Source of the DNA: UBA1672 sp050633325
Lineage (GTDB): Bacteria > Pseudomonadota > Alphaproteobacteria > Micavibrionales > Micavibrionaceae
Direction: 5' to 3'
Assembly (NCBI GenBank): GCA_050633325.1
Contig: JBOEGH010000012.1
Coordinates: forward strand, 1 to 38,620
DNA length: 38,620 nucleotides
Shown: piece by piece, positions 23,360 through 31,376 of the stretch
Layout: each line of letters starts with the position of its first letter
Position numbering within the stretch: the stretch's first letter is position 1
The notes under the pieces: model-generated
Databases searched by the model: none
Told to the model about the DNA's origin: nothing
What the model saw: the letters and a program-made list of their open reading frames with translations, nothing else
Position numbers and translations under genes: made by a program

Positions 23360-23929
23360 ATGAATGATCAACGTAATAAACAAGTAAAAAACAGGATTAT
23401 TTGGCTTACAATATCTGTAGCCATTATAGTTTTTGATCAAATCAGCAAATGGGCCGTAATGGAAAAGGTAATGCGCCCAAAAGCAACCGGAGAATCTGGT
23501 TACGGCTTTTTTGAGTGGTATCAAACCACTCCCTCAATCGTGCCGTTTTCATATATCGAAATATCATCATTTTTCAATCTAGTTATGGCATGGAACACAG
23601 GGGTTAGCTTTAGCATGTTTAGCAATCAAGGTGAGTATATGCCGTACATTCTAATAGCCGTAGCACTGTGCATAACCATCGCGTTTACAGCATGGCTGTG
23701 GAACACAACAAGCCATATACAAGGCGTAAGCTATGCCCTAATCATCGGTGGGGCATTGGGAAATATATTGGACAGGTCAAGATTTGGCGCCGTTATAGAT
23801 TTCCTAGATTTCCACATATTTGGATATCACTGGCCCGCATTCAATATCGCAGATATATCTGTTGTAACAGGCATATGCTTGTTGATTATTGTATCATTAT
23901 TCTTTGATGTTGATAGAAAAGACCTATAA
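23360..23929 (+). CDS. lspA: Prolipoprotein signal peptidase LspA
   Basis: The aspartyl peptidase of the inner membrane that cleaves prolipoprotein signal peptides after lipidation; four likely lipoprotein genes lie in this window or can be inferred from lipoboxes. Four hydrophobic helices are visible. Motifs are DQISKW (26-31), FFNLVMAWNTGVSFSMF (71-87), GNILDR with catalytic Asp138, and FNIADI with catalytic Asp165. The frame is open 59 codons further upstream into doxX, but the ATG at 23360 gives MNDQRNK directly before the first helix and a 189-aa protein, close to family length. A weak AGGG lies 11 bp before it. In E. coli lspA follows ileS directly; here a hydrolase and doxX lie between. 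Confidence 0.95.
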   Translation: MNDQRNKQVKNRIIWLTISVAIIVFDQISKWAVMEKVMRPKATGESGYGFFEWYQTTPSIVPFSYIEISSFFNLVMAWNTGVSFSMFSNQGEYMPYILIAVALCITIAFTAWLWNTTSHIQGVSYALIIGGALGNILDRSRFGAVIDFLDFHIFGYHWPAFNIADISVVTGICLLIIVSLFFDVDRKDL

Positions 23930-23982
23930 TCTAATTAGTTGTTAACAAAGATAACACCAACTCAAACAAGGCACTGTATATT

Positions 23983-24504
23983 ATGAATAATAAAGCAATA
24001 TTACCGATTTTTATGATTATAGGACTATCATTGAGTGGATGTTCAAATGTTAAAAACTCTCTGGGATTGGAAAAAGAATCTCCGGATGAGTTTGCCGTTA
24101 TTACACGTGCCCCTCTTGAAATGCCGTCAGGAATAGCACTACCACCACCCAGAGCAGGTGCGCCAAGGCCACAAGAAAAGGCAACAATAACACAAGCCAA
24201 AGAAGCTGTTTTTGGTGATAACAAACCTGAAACTAGTGTAGCGAGCACTACTGAGAACAGCATTTTAGAAAAAGCCGGATCTCATAACGCCGAGACAGGA
24301 ATAAGAGATACAGTAGATGCGGAAACAAACAATCTACAAAATAGAAATAAGGCCGTGGTTAACAAGATTCTAAATGTAACGACAGGTGATAAGACACCAT
24401 CGGCTACAATTGTTGATGCCCAGAAAGAACGTGAGAGAATAGAAAATAACAAGAAAAACGGCAAAGACATAACTGATGGTAAAACCCCGGTAATAGAAGA
24501 ATAA
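23983..24504 (+). CDS. DUF3035 lipoprotein (BamF-like)
   Basis: A signal peptide ends in the lipobox LSGC, with lipidated Cys20. The DUF3035 signature follows at 33-65: SPDEFAVITRAPLEMPSG, then a Pro-rich stretch with RAGAPRPQE. The C-terminal hundred residues are low-complexity, Lys/Glu/Thr-rich and probably disordered. Alphaproteobacterial proteins of this family have been named BamF and linked to the outer-membrane barrel assembly complex; I infer this role from family membership alone. It lies between lspA and the M16 pair, an order common in Alphaproteobacteria. Confidence 0.85.
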   Translation: MNNKAILPIFMIIGLSLSGCSNVKNSLGLEKESPDEFAVITRAPLEMPSGIALPPPRAGAPRPQEKATITQAKEAVFGDNKPETSVASTTENSILEKAGSHNAETGIRDTVDAETNNLQNRNKAVVNKILNVTTGDKTPSATIVDAQKERERIENNKKNGKDITDGKTPVIEE

Positions 24505-24550
24505 AATAATAGTATTTCTGTGCTATAAATTTTTACTAAGGTGGAAAACC

Positions 24551-25960
24551 ATGAAAAGATACAATGTTACAAATATAATATTACTCACTGTGCTATGTTT
24601 TTTCTTTTCACATCAATCAATAGCAAAAGATTCGCCAACAAAATCCCCAAAGGTTTTTAACGCAAAGTCATATGTTTTAGATAACGGATTGCAAATCGTT
24701 GTCGTTGAAAACCACCGCGCCCCTGTTATCACACATATGATATGGTATCGCGCCGGTGCAGCAGACGAACCACCAGGAAAATCAGGTATAGCTCATTTCT
24801 TAGAACATCTTCTTTTCAAAGGACAAAAACACAAAATACTTGGTAATTTAGAAGCTGGAGAATTCTCTAAAATAGTCAGATCATTAGGCGGAGAGGACAA
24901 TGCATTTACCTCTCAGGACTATACGGCCTATTATCAATCAATTGCTAGCGAACATTTACGCAAGGTAATGACAATGGAAGCAGGTCGCATGCGTGGGGTT
25001 GATATTTCTGAGGAAGCCTTTACGTCAGAGAATAAAGTAATTCAAGAAGAACGCCGTCAACGCACAGATAACGATCCACGCGCACAGATGACCGAACAGA
25101 TGAGAGAAGCTCTCTACCCTAACCATCCATATTCAATACCTGTAATCGGTTGGATGCATGAAATAAAGGCATTAACGTGGGATGATGCAAAGTTATTTTA
25201 TAATCGGTATTACGCACCAAATAACGCAATTTTAGTCGTATCCGGTGATGTCACAGGAGAGGAAGTCCTTACAATTGCCAAGGAAACGTACGGCATAATA
25301 AAACGCGAAGACACCCCAAAGAGAATACGCACTACCTCTCCTCCATTCATATCTAACACAACGGTACAATTAGAGCATGAAACTATAAAAGAACCACAAA
25401 CCCAAAGAACATACAGAGTGCCAAGTCACCGTCAAAACGCGCAAGAGTCTTTAGCACTGGAAATATTGACAGAAATTCTAGGTGGCGGTTCAACATCACG
25501 TTTGTATAAATCCTTGGTTATAGATAAGAAAATAGCCACAAACATTTCAACATCTTATAGCGGTGCTTCTTGGGATGATGCAAATTTCTCTATATCTGCT
25601 ACCCCTACCTCTTCGGAAAAGATAAACTTGCTAAATCAACATATTGACGAAGAATTACGAAAAATATCGTCTAACGGTGTTACAGACAAAGAACTAATAG
25701 AAACTGTAACACGCATGCAAGATGAAGCCATATATGCAAGAGACAGCCTTAGCGGCCCTGCGATGATAATCGGATACAACCTTATAACGGGATCAACTTT
25801 GGATGATATTGAAAACTGGCCGCAGCGTCTTGAGGAAATAACAATAGCGCAGATAAAAGAGATTGCCAGCATATATATTAACCCGGATTCATTATATAAA
25901 ACTCCGTATGTAAGCGGTGTTCTACTGCCTAAATCACCTAACAAGGACGTAACGCAATGA
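24551..25960 (+). CDS. M16 family zinc metallopeptidase (catalytic subunit)
   Basis: A periplasmic pitrilysin-type protease of 469 aa with a signal peptide ending near SIA (25). The inverted zinc motif HFLEH (82-86; His82, Glu85, His86) and the downstream ENKVIQEERRQ (the third ligand region, about 155-165) are intact. A second M16 domain follows at about 190-380. The Shine-Dalgarno sequence AAGGTGG lies 8 bp before the ATG. The stop overlaps the next M16 gene by 4 bp. Such pairs form heterodimers in which this subunit carries the zinc; substrates are short peptides, exact targets unknown. Confidence 0.93.
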   Translation: MKRYNVTNIILLTVLCFFFSHQSIAKDSPTKSPKVFNAKSYVLDNGLQIVVVENHRAPVITHMIWYRAGAADEPPGKSGIAHFLEHLLFKGQKHKILGNLEAGEFSKIVRSLGGEDNAFTSQDYTAYYQSIASEHLRKVMTMEAGRMRGVDISEEAFTSENKVIQEERRQRTDNDPRAQMTEQMREALYPNHPYSIPVIGWMHEIKALTWDDAKLFYNRYYAPNNAILVVSGDVTGEEVLTIAKETYGIIKREDTPKRIRTTSPPFISNTTVQLEHETIKEPQTQRTYRVPSHRQNAQESLALEILTEILGGGSTSRLYKSLVIDKKIATNISTSYSGASWDDANFSISATPTSSEKINLLNQHIDEELRKISSNGVTDKELIETVTRMQDEAIYARDSLSGPAMIIGYNLITGSTLDDIENWPQRLEEITIAQIKEIASIYINPDSLYKTPYVSGVLLPKSPNKDVTQ

Positions 25961-27324
25961 AATTACATTTATTGACTACTGTAATAGGCATTGCTTTACT
26001 TTGGACTGCAACATCATCTTACGCACAAAATACAGAAAATAAGTTCTTGGAAATACAAGAAGTTGAGAGCACAAGCAAAATAAAGGCATGGCTTGTAGAG
26101 GATCACAGTATTCCGGTTATCGCGTTGGAATTTTCCTTTTTAGGTGCAGGATCAAAAACAAATCCGCTAGATAAACAAGGGCTGGCTCAACTTGCATCTA
26201 ATACAATGGATGAAGGTGCTGGTGACCTTACAAGTCAAGATTTTCAAAAAGCTCTTACAGATAACTCTATAACATTACGTTTTAGCTCTAACCGCGATAA
26301 TTTTGGCGGGCAAGTAAGAACCCTGACGCGCCATAAAGACAAGGCTTTTGATTTATTAAAGCTTGCTCTGACAAAGCCACGTTTCGATGATGAACCAGTA
26401 GAGAGAATGCGCGCTTCAAACAAAAGCCGCCTAAAATCATCCTTATCAAACCCGCAATGGATGGCTGCTCGTATTCAAAATGCCAAAATATTTGAAGGAC
26501 ACCCATATGCTCTAAATAGTGGTGGTACTTTAACGACACTGGATAATATTACGAATGAAGATTTACGGGCATTTCATAGAACCCTAGGCAAAAACCAACT
26601 GATAGTTAGTGTCGCCGGTGATATAACCGCAGATGAATTAAGAACTCTTCTTGATCATGTATTCTCAGAGATACCTGACACAAAGGTTACAACACATGAA
26701 CATTTCGAACTAAGGAATTCTGGGGAAACCTACATATACAAACAAGACATACCGCAAACAATCATATCAATGACGCAGAAAGGTATTACACACCAAGATC
26801 CCGATTATCATACTGCAAAAGTAATGAACTTTATTTTAGGTGAATCAGGCTTTGGATCGCGCCTTATGGAAGAAATACGCGAAAAACGCGGATTAACATA
26901 TGGTATATATTCCTACTTTCGTGGATATAAGGAAATGGATGCATTATATGTGTCAACATCAACGGTAAATGATAAAGTAGCAGAGATACTAAAGATAACG
27001 CATGAACAATGGGATAAAATACAAAAACACCCTGTTTCCGAACAAGAAATAAATGATGCGAAATCATATCTTATCGGATCTTTACCATTATCCTTAACAT
27101 CCACGGTCTCTATAGCAAAACTTTTACAATCAATGCAAAATAATGGCCTGCCTATTGATTATCTTGATAAACGTAGCGAAAAAATAAAAAAAGTTACCAA
27201 GAGCGATATACAGCGTGTTGCCAAAAAACTACTAGACAAAAGCAGTTTCACGACTATTTTAGTCGGCAATCCGCAAGGGATGAAAAATGCTGAAATAATA
27301 AGCAAGCTACCTAACGTAGAATAA
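25957..27324 (+). CDS. M16 family peptidase partner subunit (no zinc motif)
   Basis: A second M16 protein of 455 aa with a signal peptide ending in SSYA (about 23). At the place of the HxxEH motif it has LAQLASNTMDEGAGD (76-90), so it cannot bind zinc. It keeps the substrate-binding R/Y-type segment near residues 300-320 (SRLMEEIREKRGLTYG). This is the usual non-catalytic half of a two-gene M16 protease, with the zinc subunit encoded just upstream and overlapping by 4 bp. The pair is probably required together in the periplasm. Confidence 0.92.
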   Translation: MKLHLLTTVIGIALLWTATSSYAQNTENKFLEIQEVESTSKIKAWLVEDHSIPVIALEFSFLGAGSKTNPLDKQGLAQLASNTMDEGAGDLTSQDFQKALTDNSITLRFSSNRDNFGGQVRTLTRHKDKAFDLLKLALTKPRFDDEPVERMRASNKSRLKSSLSNPQWMAARIQNAKIFEGHPYALNSGGTLTTLDNITNEDLRAFHRTLGKNQLIVSVAGDITADELRTLLDHVFSEIPDTKVTTHEHFELRNSGETYIYKQDIPQTIISMTQKGITHQDPDYHTAKVMNFILGESGFGSRLMEEIREKRGLTYGIYSYFRGYKEMDALYVSTSTVNDKVAEILKITHEQWDKIQKHPVSEQEINDAKSYLIGSLPLSLTSTVSIAKLLQSMQNNGLPIDYLDKRSEKIKKVTKSDIQRVAKKLLDKSSFTTILVGNPQGMKNAEIISKLPNVE

Positions 27325-27334
27325 TGAGTTCACA

Positions 27335-28912
27335 ATGATACCATACAAACAGAACAAGCTGTCACGATCCAAAATGCCGGAATGGAAAGCATTGTCAGCG
27401 CACAAGAAAAAATTAGGTGATCTTCAAATAAAATCATTATTCGATGAAGATCCTGAACGCTTCTCTAAATACAGTATGCGTCATGAAAATATCATGCTGG
27501 ATTATTCAAAACAGCCAATAACAGACGACACAATTGCAAAACTGATCAAGTTGGCTAAATCATGTAATATTGAAAGCTGGCGTGAAAAAATGTTCACTGG
27601 CCAAGTTATAAACACATCAGAAAAAAGAGCCGTATTGCACACAGCTCTTAGAAATCCAAACGATGACCCTATAATTGCTGATGGTGAAAATGTAATACCA
27701 CATGTCAGAAAATCTTTATCAAGAATGAAAGAATTTTGTGACAAAGTTCGTAAAGAGAAGAAGTACACTCACATAGTAAATATTGGTATTGGTGGCTCTG
27801 ACCTTGCTCCATCCATGGTGCATGAGGCATTAAAGCACTATTCCGATCGTGATATTAACGTACATTTTGTATCAAATATGGATGGAACTAACCTAGCCGA
27901 AGTTCTAAGAATTATTGAGCCAAGTAAAACACTATTCATTGTCACGTCAAAAACATTCACTACACAAGAGACTATGACTAATGCGCATAGCGCACGTAAA
28001 TGGCTGAGAGAAAAACTAGGTAAAGATGACGTTTCAGATCACTTTATTGCAGCATCCTTAAACATCAAAGCCACAGTAGAATTTGGAATAGATGAGGATC
28101 ATGTATTCCCGATTTGGGATTGGGTTGGGGGCAGGTTCTCTCTTTGGTCTACTATTGGATTGTCTTTTTGCTTGGCAATAGGATTTGATAATTTTCAAGA
28201 GCTTCTAAATGGCGCGCACAGCATGGACCAGCACTTCTTGAACGCCCCTATGGAAGAGAATATGCCAATTTTAATGGCTTTGATCGGTGTGTGGCATAGA
28301 AATTTTATGGATCTTCCTGCTCTTTCTATCACTCCTTATGATCAATATCTTTGGAAGTTCGTATCATACATGCAGCAATTAGATATGGAGTCTAATGGCA
28401 AGGCCGTTGATCGCAAAGATAAACCCGTATCATATAAGACAGGTCCAATCATACTCGGTGATATTGGAACCAACGCCCAACACGCCTATTTCCAAATACT
28501 ACATCAAGGATCAACAATAGTTCCTTCAGATTTTATTCTGGTTGCAAAGTCACATAATCCTATTGGCGATCATCACAAGATGTTGCTTTCTAATGCAGTT
28601 GCACAGTCACAAGCCCTAATGGTTGGTCAGGAAAATGATGATCCGCACAGGCATTTCGATGGAAACCGCCCAAGCAACACACTTGTCCTTGATGAGCTTA
28701 CACCATATTCATTAGGTCTTCTGCTTGCACTTTATGAGCATAAGATTTTTGTTCAAGGTATTATCTGGAACATCAACAGCTTTGACCAATGTGGAGTAGA
28801 ACTGGGAAAGACTCTTGCTAGGCAAATTATAGATAATTTTGATAAAGAACATGAATTAGACCAAGCTGATCCATCAACGCAAGGGCTTCTTGATTACTTA
28901 AAATCTATTTGA
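27335..28912 (+). CDS. pgi: Glucose-6-phosphate isomerase
   Basis: Interconverts glucose-6-phosphate and fructose-6-phosphate in the cytoplasm. The 525-aa protein has NIGIGGSDLAPSM (about 149-161), SKTFTTQETMTNA (about 209-221), the PGI signature 1 DWVGGRFSLWSTIGLS (about 266-281), the catalytic region around GQENDDPHRHFDGNRPS, and the C-terminal signature FDQCGVELGK. The start codon lies 10 bp after the stop of the second M16 gene; no strong Shine-Dalgarno sequence is visible, but TAATGAG near the M16 stop may allow coupling. No frameshift or missing catalytic residue was seen. Confidence 0.97.
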   Translation: MIPYKQNKLSRSKMPEWKALSAHKKKLGDLQIKSLFDEDPERFSKYSMRHENIMLDYSKQPITDDTIAKLIKLAKSCNIESWREKMFTGQVINTSEKRAVLHTALRNPNDDPIIADGENVIPHVRKSLSRMKEFCDKVRKEKKYTHIVNIGIGGSDLAPSMVHEALKHYSDRDINVHFVSNMDGTNLAEVLRIIEPSKTLFIVTSKTFTTQETMTNAHSARKWLREKLGKDDVSDHFIAASLNIKATVEFGIDEDHVFPIWDWVGGRFSLWSTIGLSFCLAIGFDNFQELLNGAHSMDQHFLNAPMEENMPILMALIGVWHRNFMDLPALSITPYDQYLWKFVSYMQQLDMESNGKAVDRKDKPVSYKTGPIILGDIGTNAQHAYFQILHQGSTIVPSDFILVAKSHNPIGDHHKMLLSNAVAQSQALMVGQENDDPHRHFDGNRPSNTLVLDELTPYSLGLLLALYEHKIFVQGIIWNINSFDQCGVELGKTLARQIIDNFDKEHELDQADPSTQGLLDYLKSI

Positions 28913-28971
28913 ATATTGGATGCATTATAAAAATAAGGCAAAAAACTTCATTTTGATATACACTGTATAAA

Positions 28972-30285
28972 ATGCAACCTACGATAAATAATGGCCCTCC
29001 CCCTCCAAACGATCTTCCTGTTATCACACAGGAGGAAGTGAATATTATTATCGATCGTCATGAGATGTTTCTTCGTGGTCAAACCGGTGGGCAAAGAGCC
29101 ATATTACGTTATAAAAATTTATCTTTTTTAGATTTCCACAATCGCGATCTGTCACAATCAGATTTCACCGGATCTGTTCTATCAAACACTGATCTATCGC
29201 TTGGCACATATAAGAATGCATGCTTTTTTGCTTGTGATATGACCAATGCAGACTTATCTCACTCTGATTTCTCGCGCAGTGACTTACGCGGCTCTTACCT
29301 AGCCGGGGCAAATATTTCGGGAACTAATTTAACCGATGCCGACCTTCGCAATGGAGCAATCATGGAACAAGGCCTTGAAGGTGAGTTAGTGAACAGAAAA
29401 CGCACAAGTGGTGACGGTGATAACACCATATTAACCGGTGCACGCTTAACAAATACAAACTTATCCAACGCTCGTGCGAACTATGCTGACTTTACCGATG
29501 CTGATCTTTCTGGGTCTACCATATGTGACGCCGACTTTCATAAATCAGTATTCCAAGGTGCTAATCTTGCGCATGTAAACTTTACAGGGACTAACCTGGC
29601 AAAATCAAATATGAAAGATGCCATACTACTTGGCGTTAACATGAAGAACACTGAAAAACTGGGAATTCAAAGAACAGCAGATGTGCTTCGGCAAACTATT
29701 ACCGATAAAGATGATCCGGACGAAAAAACTCTGGAAGAATATCTTGAAAGTCATAATATGTGGGTCAATACGGCAGGCAAGGAAGGACAACAACTAGACT
29801 TTAGCAATCACGATCTGCGCGATATAATTGGTATAAATCTTTTATCTTTAACTGCCATACGCGCTATAAATGCTTCATTTTGGGGAATGGATTTAAGTAA
29901 CTCAGATATGCAAAGTGCCATACTTGATCGTTCAGATTTCCGAGATTGCCATATGGAGAATATAGATTTACGTGGCTCTTCCCTAATAAAGGCGAAATTG
30001 ACTCGTGCTACTTTACGAGGAGCAAGACTAAGTCCATTGCAATTCAAAGACAAGATCACCGACAAAAAAACTCTAAACCGCGTAAATCTCAGTAATTCTG
30101 ACCTACGTTTTGCCGATCTGCAAGGTGCAGATTTGCGCGATGCCATCCTTATGGGAGCAGACTTAACACATGCAGACTTAAGTGGTGCCGATTTAAGGCG
30201 AGCAGATTTAACAGGTGCTATATTAACTAATACATGTATGCACGATGCGGATTTAAAAAACGCCATTACTGATAATGGCGCTTAA
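28972..30285 (+). CDS. Pentapeptide-repeat protein
   Basis: A 437-aa protein made largely of A(D/N)LxX repeats, which fold as a right-handed quadrilateral beta-helix. The repeats form two blocks, at about residues 48-222 and 268-432, separated by a charged linker (DKDDPDEKTLEEYLES). The last block contains the most regular repeats (ADLRDAILMGADLTHADLSG). There is no signal peptide or membrane segment, so it is probably cytoplasmic. Some pentapeptide proteins mimic DNA and protect gyrase, but most have no known function, and I claim none here. The ATG follows TATAAA directly without a Shine-Dalgarno sequence. The last codons contain the nrd terminator hairpin (30255-30280). Confidence 0.93.
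   Translation: MQPTINNGPPPPNDLPVITQEEVNIIIDRHEMFLRGQTGGQRAILRYKNLSFLDFHNRDLSQSDFTGSVLSNTDLSLGTYKNACFFACDMTNADLSHSDFSRSDLRGSYLAGANISGTNLTDADLRNGAIMEQGLEGELVNRKRTSGDGDNTILTGARLTNTNLSNARANYADFTDADLSGSTICDADFHKSVFQGANLAHVNFTGTNLAKSNMKDAILLGVNMKNTEKLGIQRTADVLRQTITDKDDPDEKTLEEYLESHNMWVNTAGKEGQQLDFSNHDLRDIIGINLLSLTAIRAINASFWGMDLSNSDMQSAILDRSDFRDCHMENIDLRGSSLIKAKLTRATLRGARLSPLQFKDKITDKKTLNRVNLSNSDLRFADLQGADLRDAILMGADLTHADLSGADLRRADLTGAILTNTCMHDADLKNAITDNGA
30255..30280 (-). terminator. Rho-independent terminator of the nrd operon, inside the facing gene
   Basis: On the minus strand CGCCATTA-TCAG-TAATGGCG is a perfect 8-bp stem with a 4-nt loop, followed by six U residues. It lies 40 bp after the nrdF stop. 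The same bases code the last residues (NAITDNGA) of the convergent pentapeptide-repeat protein. On the plus strand the hairpin is followed by CTTAAAAAAT, so it would not work in that direction. Confidence 0.88.
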
Positions 30286-30319
30286 AAAATTATGTTCTGA
30301 TTAACGGTAAATAACAGAT

Positions 30320-31327
30320 TTAAAAGTCCCAGTCTTCATCTTCAGTTTCTTCCGCTTTACCCATTACATATGACGATCCAGATCCGGAAAAGAAGTCATG
30401 ATTTTCATCCGCATTTGGTGAAAGTGATGCCATTATAGCAGGGTTAGGGGTTGCTATTTCCGCAGGGAACATGGGGTCAAAGCCAAGATTCATCAATGCC
30501 TTATTTGCGTTATAATGAAGGAACGTTTTTACCTCATCCACAAGGCCGACATCCTCATAAAGGCTTTCTGTGTATTTCACTTCGTTATCATACAGATCCA
30601 TTAACAAGCCGACCGCATAATCTTTAATTTCCAATTGTTCCATTGGCGTGCATTCGTCATATGCCTTTTGGAATTTATAGCCGATGTAATACCCGTGAAC
30701 AGCCTCATCTTTGATAATAAGGCGGATCAAATCTGCTGTATTTGTAAGTTTACCGCGACTTGACCAATGCATAGGAAGGTAAAAACCAGAATAGAATAAA
30801 AAGCTCTCTAAGAAAACACTGGCAATTTTGCGCTTCATCGCATCATCTGCAACATATTCCTTCATAATCAAATCAGATTTACGCTGAAGATGCTCGTTTT
30901 CTTCACTCCAGAGATATGCATCATCAACATCACGCATAGAGCATAAAGTTGAAAAAATTGATGAATAAGATCGTGCATGAACAGCTTCCATAAATGAAAT
31001 ATTGCTGAGTACCGCCTCTTCATGTGGTGTGATCGCATCTTGCATCAAAGTCGGAGCACCAAACACATTTTGAATAGTATCCAACAAAGTAAGACCGGTG
31101 AACACACGAATAGTAAGGCGTTGCTCGTCACCCGTTAATGATCCCCAAGATTGAACATCATTTGATAATGGAACTTTTTCAGGCAACCAAAAATTAGACG
31201 TTAAACGATTCCATACCTCTAAGTCTTTTTCATCTTCAAGACGATTCCAATTAATGGCTTTAACGCGACTGATCTTAGAATCTATGTCATTAATAGCTTG
31301 ATCTTTGATCTGAACATTTGCACTCAT
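30320..31327 (-). CDS. nrdF: Class Ib ribonucleotide reductase beta subunit NrdF
   Basis: The small subunit that holds the dimetal-tyrosyl radical cofactor for NrdE. The six metal ligands match E. coli NrdF with a constant offset of 16: Asp83, Glu114, His117, Glu174, Glu208 and His211. The radical tyrosine is Tyr121 in EAVHARSYSSIF. The 335-aa length fits the family. The C-terminal EETEDEDWDF fits the tail that docks to the large subunit. The class Ib enzyme can use a Mn(III)2-Y cofactor formed with reduced NrdI, which is encoded in this operon. It is the last gene, 49 bp after nrdE. Confidence 0.97.
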   Translation of the reverse strand: MSANVQIKDQAINDIDSKISRVKAINWNRLEDEKDLEVWNRLTSNFWLPEKVPLSNDVQSWGSLTGDEQRLTIRVFTGLTLLDTIQNVFGAPTLMQDAITPHEEAVLSNISFMEAVHARSYSSIFSTLCSMRDVDDAYLWSEENEHLQRKSDLIMKEYVADDAMKRKIASVFLESFLFYSGFYLPMHWSSRGKLTNTADLIRLIIKDEAVHGYYIGYKFQKAYDECTPMEQLEIKDYAVGLLMDLYDNEVKYTESLYEDVGLVDEVKTFLHYNANKALMNLGFDPMFPAEIATPNPAIMASLSPNADENHDFFSGSGSSYVMGKAEETEDEDWDF

Positions 31328-31376
31328 ATCATTTTATCCTTTTATTTTACTCTTACATATAAATTGGATAGTGCTC

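Noticed and set aside
25957..27324. Pseudogene call for the second M16 gene because the zinc motif is absent
   Set aside because: Loss of HxxEH is the normal state of the partner subunit in two-gene M16 proteases, and the frame is intact with a signal peptide.
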